64,000 nucleotides of DNA. It comes from Streptomyces toyocaensis (lineage in GTDB: Bacteria > Actinomycetota > Actinomycetes > Streptomycetales > Streptomycetaceae). The position numbers and the translations under genes are program-made. The notes beneath the pieces were generated by a model that saw only the letters and a list, made by a program, of their open reading frames with translations, was not told the DNA's origin and made no database searches. Within the stretch, counting starts at the first letter, position 1, and every line of letters starts with the position of its first letter. Positions 36,228 to 44,853 of this stretch are shown in pieces. The stretch covers positions 186,001 through 250,000 of the forward strand of contig NZ_JFCB01000004.1 in the NCBI RefSeq assembly GCF_000725125.1. The letters are read 5' to 3'.

Positions 36228-37523
36228 ATGGCAAAGCAACCCAGACGTCTGCTGCGCACCGTCGCGGGCACGGCGTTCGCCGCCGCTCTCGGCCTGCTGG
36301 CCTCGGTCCTGGGCCCCTCCGTCGGTGACGCCGAGGCCGCCCCCGCCGGCATCCGGGTCCACAACGGACGTGTGCACGAGGCCAACGGCAACGAGTTCGT
36401 GATGCGCGGTGCCAACCACGCCTACGCCTGGTACCCGCAACAGACCACCTCCATCGCCGACATCGCGGCCAAGGGCGCCAACACCGTCCGCGTCGTCCTC
36501 GGCAGCGGCGACCGCTGGACCGAGACGAGTGCGTCCCAGGTCTCCACGATCATCGGCCAGTGCAAGGCGAACAAGGTCATCTGTGTCCTGGAGGTCCACG
36601 ACACCACCGGTTACGGCGAGGACGGCGCCGCGGCGACCCTGGACCAGGCGGCGGACTACTGGATCGGTGTGAAGAGCGCGCTGGAGGGCCAGGAGGACTA
36701 CGTCGTCGTCAACATCGGCAACGAGCCCTTCGGCAACAGCAACTACGCCGCCTGGACCGACGCCACCAAGAGCGCGATCGGCAAGCTCCGCAACGCCGGC
36801 CTCCGGCACGCCCTGATGGTCGACGCCCCCAACTGGGGCCAGGACTGGTCGCACACCATGCGGAACAACGCCGCCTCGGTCTTCGCCTCCGACCCCGACC
36901 GCAACACCATCTTCTCGATCCACATGTACGGCGTCTACGACACCGCCGCCGAGGTCCAGGACTACCTGAACCACTTCGTCAACAACGGACTGCCCCTCGT
37001 CGTGGGCGAGTTCGGTGACCAGCACAGTGACGGCAACCCGGACGAGGACGCCATCATGGCGACTGCCCAGTCCCTGCGGATCGGCTACCTGGGCTGGTCC
37101 TGGAGCGGCAACGGAAGCGGTGTCGAGTACCTCGACATGGTCAACGGCTTCGACCCCGGCTCCCTCACCAACTGGGGCAACCGCTTCTTCAACGGAAGCA
37201 ACGGCATCGCGGCCACCTCGAAGCGGGCCACCGTCTACGGATCCGGCGACGGCGGCGGCGACGGCGGTACGGCCCCGAACGGCTATCCGTACTGTGTGAA
37301 CGGCGGTTCCTCGGATCCGGACGGTGACGGCTGGGGCTGGGAGAACAACCAATCCTGTGTCGTCCGCGGCAGCTCGGCGGACACGGGATCCAGTGGCGGT
37401 GGTACGGCCCCGAACGGCTATCCGTACTGTGTGAACGGCGGTTCCTCGGATCCGGACGGTGACGGCTGGGGCTGGGAGAACAACCAATCCTGTGTCGTCC
37501 GCGGCAGCTCCGCCGACCACTGA
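36228..37523 (+). CDS. Secreted GH5 endo-beta-1,4-mannanase with two CBM10 modules
   Basis: A protein of 431 residues that cuts beta-1,4-mannan outside the cell. The signal peptide has RR at residues 6-7 and a probable cleavage after AEA near residue 37. The GH5 catalytic domain covers about residues 38-335, with acid/base E166 in IGNEPFG and nucleophile E261 in VGEFGD. It closely resembles the Streptomyces lividans mannanase ManA, which from memory has one CBM10. Here two CBM10 modules follow a Gly-rich linker (about 347-383 and 392-427), identical in sequence except at their edges. ATG 36228 has GAGGAG upstream. Expression is probably controlled through the palindrome 63 bp upstream. Products would be taken up by the importer at 27-30 kb and split by the beta-mannosidase. 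Confidence 0.94.
   Translation: MAKQPRRLLRTVAGTAFAAALGLLASVLGPSVGDAEAAPAGIRVHNGRVHEANGNEFVMRGANHAYAWYPQQTTSIADIAAKGANTVRVVLGSGDRWTETSASQVSTIIGQCKANKVICVLEVHDTTGYGEDGAAATLDQAADYWIGVKSALEGQEDYVVVNIGNEPFGNSNYAAWTDATKSAIGKLRNAGLRHALMVDAPNWGQDWSHTMRNNAASVFASDPDRNTIFSIHMYGVYDTAAEVQDYLNHFVNNGLPLVVGEFGDQHSDGNPDEDAIMATAQSLRIGYLGWSWSGNGSGVEYLDMVNGFDPGSLTNWGNRFFNGSNGIAATSKRATVYGSGDGGGDGGTAPNGYPYCVNGGSSDPDGDGWGWENNQSCVVRGSSADTGSSGGGTAPNGYPYCVNGGSSDPDGDGWGWENNQSCVVRGSSADH
37266..37375 (+). repeat. first copy of a 110-bp perfect direct repeat (CBM10)
   Basis: Bases 37266-37375 are identical to 37401-37510, at a 135-bp (45-codon) period. Each copy encodes one CBM10 module. The absence of silent differences implies a recent duplication or gene conversion. 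Confidence 0.9.
37401..37510 (+). repeat. second copy of the 110-bp CBM10 repeat
   Basis: Identical to 37266-37375. The linker between copies encodes a short Ser/Gly-rich stretch that differs from the linker before the first copy. Confidence 0.9.
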
Positions 37524-37531
37524 GGCCGGAC

Positions 37532-37565
37532 GCGGCACCGGCTTCGCTCCGAGGGCCGGTGCCGC
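37532..37565. terminator. terminator between mannanase and dasR
   Basis: A perfect 11-bp stem, GCGGCACCGGC (37532-37542) with GCCGGTGCCGC (37555-37565), and a 12-nt loop, nine bases after the mannanase stop. It can also serve dasR from the opposite strand. Confidence 0.7.
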
Positions 37566-37645
37566 GCCCGCGGCCGCGCGCGGCCGACACCCGTCCACGG
37601 TCCACCCGGCACCACATGACGGGTGACGCCGGCGAACCGCCCCGG

Positions 37646-38410
37646 TCAGGGCCTCGGGCGCGTCAGGGTCGCGGTGAACCTGTAGCGCGAGCCGCGGTAC
37701 ACCGAGCGGACCCACTCCACCGGCGTCCCCGTCTCGTCGCGCGAGTGGCGGGACAGCAGCAGCATCGGCAGGCCCACGTCCGTGCCGAGCAGTCCGGCCT
37801 CGCGCGGTGTCGCCGGGGAGGTCTCGATCGTCTCGTCGGCCTCCGCCGGCCGGACGCCGTACACCTCGGCGAGGGTGGTGTAGAGCGAGGTGTAGCGCGA
37901 CAGGTTGCGGCGCAGGTGGGGGAAGCGCCGGGCGGACAGGTGGGTCGCCTCGATCGCCATCGGCTCGCCGCCGGCCAGTCGCAGCCGTTCGACGCGCAGC
38001 ACCCTGTCCCCGGGTTCCGTCTCGAGCAGGGCCGCCAGTTCGGCGTCGGCGGGGACGTAGCCGATGTCCAGGACCCGCGAGGCCGGCTTGAGTCCCTGGG
38101 CCCGCATGTCCTCGGTGTACGAGGTGAGCTGGAGGGTCCGGTACACCTTCGGGCGGGCGACGAACGTCCCCTTGCCCTGGATGCGGTCGAGTCTGCCCTC
38201 TCCCACCAGCTCCTGCAGGGCCTTGCGCACCGTGGTGCGGGAGGTGCGGAACTCGACGGCGAGCAGGCGCTCGGCGGGCATCGGGGAGCCCGGTGCGCGC
38301 TCGTCGGTCATCTGCAGTAACCGCTGCTTGATGCGGTAGTACTTCGGGACGCGACCGGTACGGCCCGGCGCCCCCGTGTCGGCCTGGGCGCTGCTGACGT
38401 CCGTGCTCAT
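37646..38410 (-). CDS. dasR: GntR/HutC-family repressor DasR
   Basis: A protein of 254 residues. The GntR winged helix (about residues 22-88: [40 protein letters not shown]) is followed by a UTRA effector domain. DasR is the Streptomyces master repressor of N-acetylglucosamine and chitin metabolism, released by glucosamine-6-phosphate and linked to development and antibiotic control. Identity rests on the domain pattern, on divergence from dasABC, and on three dre-like palindromes in the intergenic region. ATG 38408-38410 has AAGG upstream. The site at 38534-38549 is nearest and may allow autoregulation. Confidence 0.93.
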   Translation of the reverse strand: MSTDVSSAQADTGAPGRTGRVPKYYRIKQRLLQMTDERAPGSPMPAERLLAVEFRTSRTTVRKALQELVGEGRLDRIQGKGTFVARPKVYRTLQLTSYTEDMRAQGLKPASRVLDIGYVPADAELAALLETEPGDRVLRVERLRLAGGEPMAIEATHLSARRFPHLRRNLSRYTSLYTTLAEVYGVRPAEADETIETSPATPREAGLLGTDVGLPMLLLSRHSRDETGTPVEWVRSVYRGSRYRFTATLTRPRP

Positions 38411-38533
38411 GACCTGCCTTCCGGCTGCGGTGTCCGGCGCGCGGACGGCAGGGGCCGGCCGCGGTGCACGTCGGCGGACGGCCGGGTTCGGCGCCGCACG
38501 CTCGGCGATCCCGTTATAACCGTGAGTTCTCTC

Positions 38534-38549
38534 GTTGGTCTAGTCCAAC
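38534..38549. promoter_or_regulatory. DasR-responsive element 1 (dre)
   Basis: GTTGGTCTAGTCCAAC, a near-perfect palindrome of the DasR type (TGGTCTAGACCA core). It lies about 125 bp before dasR and 235 bp before dasA. Confidence 0.8.
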
Positions 38550-38631
38550 AGTCGACCCGCCCACCTTTGGGTGGAGTTCTGCGTCCCCGCGGAGGTGTCC
38601 GAGCCGTTATCCGGGCGTGCGTTCACGACTC

Positions 38632-38660
38632 TTGACAGAGCCATAGGTCTAGGCCAAGCT
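38632..38660 (+). promoter_or_regulatory. dasA promoter with overlapping dre 2
   Basis: TTGACA at 38632-38637 is a consensus -35. At 17-bp spacing the -10 position (38655-38660) reads CAAGCT, a weak match. A second dre-like site, ATAGGTCTAGGCCAAG (38643-38658), fills the spacer, so bound DasR would cover the promoter. Confidence 0.65.
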
Positions 38661-38666
38661 CCCCTT

Positions 38667-38682
38667 GCTGGTCTAAACCATT
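38667..38682. promoter_or_regulatory. DasR-responsive element 3 (dre)
   Basis: GCTGGTCTAAACCATT, just downstream of the likely dasA transcription start and about 100 bp before the dasA start codon. Confidence 0.8.
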
Positions 38683-38781
38683 TAGAGGAAGCCGGGTCCC
38701 AGCCCGCCGAGCTGTTGCGCCGTTGTGAGGGTCACCGCCGAGGGCGTGGGTGTGCAAGGCATTCCTGAGGAGGGGTGGCGC

Positions 38782-40059
38782 GTGAAGCGCAAGCTGATAG
38801 CCGCGATCGGGGTCGCGGGCATGTTGTTCTCCGTCGCCGCGTGCGGCGGCGACGACGGTGACGGCGGCAAGAAGGCCGGCGCGGACGGTTACGCCGGCGA
38901 GACGCTCACCGTGTGGGTGATGGACGGCTCGTCGCCGGACCAGTGGCAGAAGGACCTCGCCGCCGAGTTCGAGAAGAAGACCAAGGCGAAGGTCACCTTC
39001 GAGGTCCAGCAGTGGAACGGCATCCAGCAGAAGCTGACCACCGCCCTGTCCGAGGAGAACCCGCCGGACGTCTTCGAGATCGGCAACACCCAGACCCCGG
39101 CCTACGCCAAGACCGGCGGCCTGGCCGACCTCGCCGACCTCAAGTCCGAGATCGGCGGCGAGTGGACCGAGTCGCTCAACGAGTCGTCCGTCTTCGAGGG
39201 CAAGCAGTACGCGGTGCCCTGGTACTTCGCCAACCGCGTCGTCCTCTACAACAAGAAGGTCTGGGCGGACGCCGGCCTCAAGGACACGCCGAAGACCCGC
39301 GACGAGTTCTACGACGCGCTCAAGACGATCGGTGACAAGACCGACGCCGAGCCGATCTACCTGCCCGGCCAGAACTGGTACCACTTCGTCGGCCTGGTGA
39401 TCGGCGAGGGCGGCGAGCTGGTCAAGAAGGACGGCGACAAGTACGTCTCCAACCTGGACGACCCCAAGGTCGCCGCCGCCGCGGAGACCTACAAGAAGTT
39501 CCAGGCGCTGTCCAAGGCGCCCAAGGACAAGGACGAGGCCACCCCGCAGCAGGGCGAGGTCTTCGCCAAGGGCAGGACCGGCGCGTTCATCGGCATGGGC
39601 TGGGAAGCCGGCATCGCGACGAAGGCCAACCCGAAGATCGAGAAGGAGATCGGCTACTTCACCATCCCGGGTGAGACCGCCGACAAGCCCGAGGGCGTCT
39701 TCCTGGGCGGCTCCAACCTCGCGGTCGCCGCGGGCAGCAAGAAGCAGGAGCTCGCCAAGGAGTTCCTGAAGATCGCGCTGTCCGACCGGTTCGAGGGCCA
39801 GCTCGCCAAGCTCAACGGCGTCATCCCCAACAAGGAGTCGCTGCAGAGCAACCTCGAGGGCAACGCCCCCGCCGAGGCCGCCGCGCCGGCCGCCGCCGTC
39901 GGCGGCACCACGCCGCTGATCCCCGAGTGGGCCGCGGTCGAGAACGCGCCCAACCCGATCAAGACGTACCTGACCGCCGTGCTGAACGGCAAGTCCCCGG
40001 CCGACGCCGCGAAGCAGGTCGAGGGCGAGTTCAACAAGCGCCTGGCGCAGCAGCAGTAG
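38782..40059 (+). CDS. dasA: N,N'-diacetylchitobiose-binding lipoprotein DasA
   Basis: A protein of 425 residues, the extracellular receptor of the DasABC chitobiose importer. The signal peptide has lipobox SVAAC with lipidated Cys21, then a Gly/Asp-rich linker. The mature part starts with ETLTVWVMDGSSPDQWQKDL and has the family 1 binding-protein layout. GTG 38782-38784 is chosen because GAGGAGGGG lies upstream; upstream in-frame codons would spoil the signal peptide. It is the first gene of dasABC, separated from dasB by a stem-loop and preceded by dre sites. The ATPase is expected to be MsiK from elsewhere in the genome. Confidence 0.93.
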   Translation: MKRKLIAAIGVAGMLFSVAACGGDDGDGGKKAGADGYAGETLTVWVMDGSSPDQWQKDLAAEFEKKTKAKVTFEVQQWNGIQQKLTTALSEENPPDVFEIGNTQTPAYAKTGGLADLADLKSEIGGEWTESLNESSVFEGKQYAVPWYFANRVVLYNKKVWADAGLKDTPKTRDEFYDALKTIGDKTDAEPIYLPGQNWYHFVGLVIGEGGELVKKDGDKYVSNLDDPKVAAAAETYKKFQALSKAPKDKDEATPQQGEVFAKGRTGAFIGMGWEAGIATKANPKIEKEIGYFTIPGETADKPEGVFLGGSNLAVAAGSKKQELAKEFLKIALSDRFEGQLAKLNGVIPNKESLQSNLEGNAPAEAAAPAAAVGGTTPLIPEWAAVENAPNPIKTYLTAVLNGKSPADAAKQVEGEFNKRLAQQQ

Positions 40060-40081
40060 TAGCGCACGCGCTCCGACCGGA

Positions 40082-40109
40082 GCGGGGGCCGACCGACGAC
40101 GGCCCCCGC
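40082..40109 (+). terminator. stem-loop between dasA and dasB
   Basis: GCGGGGGCC (40082-40090) pairs with GGCCCCCGC (40101-40109) across a 10-nt loop. As with the other importer in this window, it probably raises binding-protein message over permease message. Confidence 0.6.
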
Positions 40110-40145
40110 CCCGCGTTGAGCACGCCGAGAAGAGAGATCGCGAGC

Positions 40146-41132
40146 ATGACCGTGCAGACCGAACGGCCGCCCTCCGGCCCGGCGGACGTCCGCAGGACGG
40201 ACGACGGGGGATCCGGCGGGCCCACACCGCGAGCCGCGTCACGCGCCGGCGCGCTCGCCCCGTACCTGTTGCTGCTGCCCGCCTGCGCGGCCACCGTGCT
40301 GCTGCTCGGCTGGCCGCTGCTGAAGGACGTGCTGCTGTCGTTCCAGAACCTCAACATGGCGCAGCTGATCCAGCACGTCACCGAGTGGAACGGCGTCGAC
40401 AACTACAAGGAGGTCCTCACCGGCGAGGACTTCTGGCGGGTCACCCTCCGCTCCATCCTGTTCACGGCGGTGAACGTCGCCCTGACCATGGTCCTCGGCG
40501 CGCTGACCGGGCTGCTGCTCGCCCGCCTCGGCAAGCGCATGCGGCTCACCCTGCTGATCGGCCTGGTGCTGGCCTGGGCCATGCCCGTGGTGGCCGCCAC
40601 CACCGTCTACCAGTGGCTGTTCGCCCAGCGCTTCGGCGTCGTCAACTGGGTCCTGGACAAGCTCGGCTGGCACTCCATGGCCGACTACAGCTGGACCAGC
40701 AGCCAGATGTCGACGTTCTTCGTCGTCACCCTGCTGATCGTCTGGATGTCCATCCCGTTCGTCGCGATCAACCTCTACGCGGCGACCACCACCATCCCCG
40801 GCGAACTGTACGAGGCCGCCTCCCTCGACGGCGCCGGCGCCTGGCGGAGCTTCACCACGGTCACCCTGCCGGTCCTGCGGCCGTTCCTGTACGCCACGAC
40901 GTTCCTGGAGATCATCTGGATCTTCAAGGCGTTCGTCCAGGTCTTCACCTTCAACGGCGGCGGCCCCGACCGGCTCACCGAGATCCTGCCCGTCTACGCC
41001 TACATCGAGGGCGTCGGCAACCAGCACTACGGCATGGGCGCGGCGATCGCCGTACTGACCGTCCTGATCATGCTCGGCCTGACCGCCTACTACCTCAGGA
41101 TCGTGCTCAAGCAAGAGGAGGACGAGCTGTGA
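40146..41132 (+). CDS. dasB: Chitobiose ABC transporter permease DasB
   Basis: A protein of 328 residues with six membrane helices after a 35-residue Pro/Gly/Arg-rich cytoplasmic N-terminus. The EAA loop, ELYEAASLDGAGAWRSF, is near residue 220. It pairs with DasC to form the membrane channel for N,N'-diacetylchitobiose. ATG 40146 follows a weak GAGA-type ribosome site. Its TGA overlaps the GTG of dasC (GTGA, 41129-41132). Confidence 0.92.
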   Translation: MTVQTERPPSGPADVRRTDDGGSGGPTPRAASRAGALAPYLLLLPACAATVLLLGWPLLKDVLLSFQNLNMAQLIQHVTEWNGVDNYKEVLTGEDFWRVTLRSILFTAVNVALTMVLGALTGLLLARLGKRMRLTLLIGLVLAWAMPVVAATTVYQWLFAQRFGVVNWVLDKLGWHSMADYSWTSSQMSTFFVVTLLIVWMSIPFVAINLYAATTTIPGELYEAASLDGAGAWRSFTTVTLPVLRPFLYATTFLEIIWIFKAFVQVFTFNGGGPDRLTEILPVYAYIEGVGNQHYGMGAAIAVLTVLIMLGLTAYYLRIVLKQEEDEL

Positions 41133-41959
41133 ATCGCTCGCTCTTCGGCCGCCTGTGGCCCAACGTCACGGCCGCCGTCCTGTTCGTCGTCTTCGTCTTC
41201 CCCGTGTACTGGATGTTCGCCACGGCGTTCAAACCGACCGGCGACATCATCTCGGAGACCCCCGTCTGGTTCCCGACCGAGGTCACGTTCGAGCACTTCG
41301 GGACGGCGACCGACGCCGACCACTTCTGGACGTACGTCCGCAACTCGCTGACCGTCACCGTCCTGGCGGTCGTCTTCTCCCTGATCATCGCGCTGGCCGG
41401 CTCCTTCGCCCTGGCCCGCATGCGGTTCAGGGGCCGGCGCGGCTTCGTCATCGGCTTCATGCTCGCCCAGATGGCGCCGTGGGAGGTGATGGTCATCGCG
41501 ATCTACATGATCGTGCGGGACGCCTCGATGCTGAACAGCCTGGTGCCCCTCACGGCCTTCTACATGATGATGATCCTGCCCTTCACCGTCCTGACGCTGC
41601 GCGGCTTCGTCGCCGCCGTGCCGAAGGAGCTGGAGGAGTCGGCGATGGTCGACGGCTGCACCCGCGCCCAGGCGTTCCGCCGGGTCATCCTGCCGCTGCT
41701 CGCGCCGGGCCTGATGTCCACCTCGATGTTCGGCTTCATCACCGCCTGGAACGAGTTCCCGCTCGTCCTGGTGCTCAACAAGGACGCCGGGGCGCAGACC
41801 CTGCCCCTGTGGCTCTCCAGCTTCCAGACCCAGTTCGGCAACGACTGGGGCGCGACCATGGCCGCCTCGTCCCTGTTCGCCGTCCCCATCCTGATCCTCT
41901 TCGTCTTCCTGCAGCGCAGGGCCGTCAGCGGCCTCACCGCGGGCGCCGTGAAGGGATAA
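41129..41959 (+). CDS. dasC: Chitobiose ABC transporter permease DasC
   Basis: A protein of 276 residues, MalG-type, six membrane helices. The EAA loop, ELEESAMVDGCTRAQAFRRV, is near residue 170 and the final helix ends in a short Gly/Ala tail. The GTG start at 41129 overlaps the dasB stop, so translation is coupled. The N-acetylglucosaminidase gene starts 9 bp downstream, so imported chitobiose can be hydrolysed by the last product of the operon. Confidence 0.92.
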   Translation: MNRSLFGRLWPNVTAAVLFVVFVFPVYWMFATAFKPTGDIISETPVWFPTEVTFEHFGTATDADHFWTYVRNSLTVTVLAVVFSLIIALAGSFALARMRFRGRRGFVIGFMLAQMAPWEVMVIAIYMIVRDASMLNSLVPLTAFYMMMILPFTVLTLRGFVAAVPKELEESAMVDGCTRAQAFRRVILPLLAPGLMSTSMFGFITAWNEFPLVLVLNKDAGAQTLPLWLSSFQTQFGNDWGATMAASSLFAVPILILFVFLQRRAVSGLTAGAVKG

Positions 41960-41968
41960 CGCGACCCG

Positions 41969-43459
41969 ATGACGACATTCACCACCGGCACCGACACCCT
42001 CACCAGGGACGCGCTCGCCGTGCTGCAACCCGGCTTCGACGGCACCACCGCGCCCGACTGGGTGCGCCGCCGGGTGAGCGAGGGCCTCGCCTCCGTCGGC
42101 CTCTTCGGCCGCAACGTCACCGCCCCCGAGCAGGTCGCCGCTCTCACCGCGCAGCTGCGGTCGGAGCGGGACGACCTGCTGGTGGCCATCGACGAGGAGA
42201 GCGGCGACGTCACCCGCCTTGAGGTCCGCACCGGTTCCTCCTTCCCCGGCGGCCTGGCCCTCGGCGCCGTCGACGACACCGGCCTGACCCGGGACGTCGC
42301 CCGCGAACTGGGCCGCAGGCTCGCCGAGTGCGGGATCAACTTCAACTGGGCCCCCTCGGCCGACGTCAACGCCAACCCCGACAACCCGGTGATCGGCGTG
42401 CGCTCCTTCGGGCGGGACGCCGGCCTGGTGGCCCGGCACACCGCCGCCTACGTCGAGGGCCTGCAGTCCACCGGCGTCGCCGCCTGCACCAAGCACTTCC
42501 CCGGCCACGGCGACACCAGCGTCGACTCCCACCTCGCGCTCCCGCACATCGACCTCGACGCCACGACGCTGCACGAGCGTGAGCTCCAGCCGTTCCGCGC
42601 GGCGATCGCGGCCGGCACCCGCGCCGTCATGACCGCGCACATCCGGGTGCCGGTCCTCGACCCGGACCACCCGGCCACGCTCTCCCGGCGCATCCTCACC
42701 GACCTGCTGCGCGGCGAGCTCGGCTACGAGGGCCTGATCGTCACCGACGGCATGGAGATGCGCGCCATCTCCGGCACGTACGGACTGCAGCAGGGGGTCG
42801 TCCTCGCCATCGCCGCCGGCGCCGACGCGATCTGCGTGGGCGGCGGGCTGTGCGACGAGGGCACGGTGCAGAGCCTCCAGGACGCGCTGGTGGGCGCCGT
42901 GCGCTCCGGCGCACTGCCGGAGGAGCGGCTCGCCGACGCCGCCGCCCGGGTCCGCGCGCTGGCCGAATGGACCGCGGGCGTACGGCGCTCCCCGGCCGCG
43001 ACGGCCGCCCCCGAGCCGGAGATAGGCCTCACGGCGGCCCGCCGCGCGGTGACCGTCACCCGCGCCGGTACCGCCGCGCCGGTCACCGGACCGCTCTACG
43101 TGGCCACCTTCAACCCGGTTCCGAACATCGCCGTGGGCGACGAGACCCCGTGGGGCGTGGGCGCGGAGCTGGAGCGGCTGCTGCCGGGCACGGCCACCGG
43201 CAGCTTCACGGGCCCCGGGGCCGGTGACCGGGCGCTGGAGGCGGCGGCCGGGCGGCGCGTGGTCGCCGTGGTCCGCGACGAGCACCGGCACCCGTGGATG
43301 CGCACGGCCGTGGACACCCTGCTCGCCGCCGATCCGGACACCGTTGTCGTGGAGATGGGCGTACCGCAGTCCGCGCCGCGCGGTGCCCTGCACATCGTCA
43401 CCCACGGCGCGGCACGCGTGTGCGGCGTGGCGGCCGCGGAGGCGGTCGTCGCGGGCTGA
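41969..43459 (+). CDS. dasD: GH3 beta-N-acetylglucosaminidase
   Basis: A protein of 496 residues, glycoside hydrolase family 3 (NagZ-like), with no signal peptide, so cytoplasmic. It should split imported chitobiose to N-acetylglucosamine. The signature KHFPGHGDTSVDSHLALP begins near residue 174 and carries the Asp/His catalytic dyad; the nucleophile is D260 in VTDGMEMR. A C-terminal alpha/beta domain follows at about 350-496. ATG 41969 lies 9 bp after dasC. This position matches the gene called dasD in Streptomyces coelicolor. It converges with the YdeI-like gene. Confidence 0.9.
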   Translation: MTTFTTGTDTLTRDALAVLQPGFDGTTAPDWVRRRVSEGLASVGLFGRNVTAPEQVAALTAQLRSERDDLLVAIDEESGDVTRLEVRTGSSFPGGLALGAVDDTGLTRDVARELGRRLAECGINFNWAPSADVNANPDNPVIGVRSFGRDAGLVARHTAAYVEGLQSTGVAACTKHFPGHGDTSVDSHLALPHIDLDATTLHERELQPFRAAIAAGTRAVMTAHIRVPVLDPDHPATLSRRILTDLLRGELGYEGLIVTDGMEMRAISGTYGLQQGVVLAIAAGADAICVGGGLCDEGTVQSLQDALVGAVRSGALPEERLADAAARVRALAEWTAGVRRSPAATAAPEPEIGLTAARRAVTVTRAGTAAPVTGPLYVATFNPVPNIAVGDETPWGVGAELERLLPGTATGSFTGPGAGDRALEAAAGRRVVAVVRDEHRHPWMRTAVDTLLAADPDTVVVEMGVPQSAPRGALHIVTHGAARVCGVAAAEAVVAG

Positions 43460-43481
43460 GACCCGCCGCCCGGCCCCGCGG

Positions 43482-44072
43482 TCAGGGGTGGAGCGTCTTC
43501 CCCTCGGCGAGCATGGCGACGAATTTCTCGATGCGTGCCGCCCGGGTCTGCGGCCGCTTCGCCTCCTCGATCCGGTGCAGGATCGCATAGCGGTTGCGGC
43601 TGTCGAGGGTCGCGAAGAAGTCGCGGGCGCCGGGTGCCGCGTCCAGCGCGGCCCGCAGATCGTCGGGGACGACGGCCGTCCTCGGGCTCGCGTACGCGGC
43701 CTCCCAGCGGCCGTCCGCCCGCGCCCTCTCCACCTCGCGCAGGCCGGGCGGCCGCATCCGCCCCTGCCCGATGAGGTCCAGGGCCTTCTGCCGGTTGACC
43801 GCCGACCACCGGCTGCGCGGCCGCCGGGGAGTGAAACGCTGGAGCCAGTACGTGTCGTCCAGCCCCTTCTTGTGCCCGTCGATCCAGCCGTAGCACAGCG
43901 CGGACTCCAGCGCGGTGGCGTAGTCGATCCCGGCGGCCCCGGATCCCTTCCGCGGAATCTTCACCCACACTCCGCCGGCGTCGCCGTGATGCCCCGCCAG
44001 CCACTCCTCCCAGTCCGCCTGCGTCCCGAAGGCGCGCACCGGCCCCGCCACACCGTCCGCTTCACCAGCCAT
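43482..44072 (-). CDS. YdeI/OmpD-associated family protein
   Basis: A protein of 196 residues. It shows the family pattern: WLAGHHGDAGGVWVKIPRKG, YATALESALCYGWIDGHKKG, YWLQRFTPRRPRSRWSAVN, and a C-terminal bacteriocin-protection-like tail (FFATLDSRNRYAILHRIEEA). Start choice is open between ATG 44070-44072 and ATG 44079-44081; neither has a clear ribosome site. The biochemical role is not established, though members are linked to stress or peptide tolerance. It is a single gene, convergent with dasD. Confidence 0.88.
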   Translation of the reverse strand: MAGEADGVAGPVRAFGTQADWEEWLAGHHGDAGGVWVKIPRKGSGAAGIDYATALESALCYGWIDGHKKGLDDTYWLQRFTPRRPRSRWSAVNRQKALDLIGQGRMRPPGLREVERARADGRWEAAYASPRTAVVPDDLRAALDAAPGARDFFATLDSRNRYAILHRIEEAKRPQTRAARIEKFVAMLAEGKTLHP

Positions 44073-44370
44073 GGGCCCCATGCAACCGGTCGGAGCGACC
44101 CCGGTCAACGCGCGGGCCCCGCACGGCAGTCGGGCGACGCGACGGCCGGCCCGGCCCCGGGACCGGCCGCCTTCGCCGTACGCGTCACGGCGGCGCCGGC
44201 CGACGCCTGCCGGAAGTTGCAGGCGTCCGGCGAACAGGCCGCCCGAGGTGCCGGGGACGCGCCCGCCGGGGCGTGTGCCACGATGGCGGAGCGTGTCGTT
44301 ATTGGGCCGAACGGGTGACCATGAGTAAGAATTGCCCGATGCAGACAGCCAGTGCGACAGGGGACGGAGC

Positions 44371-44766
44371 ATGCCGGTGAGCAGCCACGATGTCACCGAC
44401 GAACAGTGGGAGGGGCTCGCTCAGGTCGTTCCGTTGCGGGGCCGCGACGCGTGGCCGTCCGCGGTGGGCCACCGTGCCCTGCCCGAGGCCGAGACGGAGG
44501 CACGGCGCCGCTTCGTCGTCCTGCGCGTGAACGTGTTCGCGGACGCCCGCGACGTCGCCGAGACGCTGATGTCCGGCATACCCGTGCTGCTGGACCTGAC
44601 GGGGGCGGAGCCCGATGTCGCCAAGCGCGTCCTGGACTTCAGCACGGGTGTCGTGTTCGGCCTGGCCAGCTCGATGCACCGGGTCGACCGCAACGTCTTC
44701 CTGCTGACGCCGTCCGGTACGGAGGTCACGGGGCTGATGGAGGGGATGGGGGTCCCGGGGGCGTGA
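44371..44766 (+). CDS. SepF-like cell-division protein (DUF552)
   Basis: A protein of 131 residues with a SepF core at about residues 40-125 (VLRVNVFADARDVAETLMSG, VAKRVLDFSTGVVFGLASSM). SepF binds FtsZ and anchors the ring to the membrane. Streptomyces carry one SepF plus SepF-like paralogues outside the division cluster. This gene stands alone, not next to ftsZ/ylmD/ylmE, so it is probably such a paralogue. ATG 44371 has GGGACGGAG upstream. The N-terminal amphipathic membrane helix of true SepF is not evident. Confidence 0.85.
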   Translation: MPVSSHDVTDEQWEGLAQVVPLRGRDAWPSAVGHRALPEAETEARRRFVVLRVNVFADARDVAETLMSGIPVLLDLTGAEPDVAKRVLDFSTGVVFGLASSMHRVDRNVFLLTPSGTEVTGLMEGMGVPGA

Positions 44767-44853
44767 GCGGCCGGGCCGGCCGCGTCGCCCGTTCGTAGGA
44801 AGCCCGGTCAAGCGGAACGGTTCGCCCCGCCGCGGGCGCCTAGCGTCCCGCTC

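Noticed and set aside
41090..43588. Long minus-strand reading across dasC and dasD
   Set aside because: Shadow frame opposite genes with clear permease and GH3 motifs.
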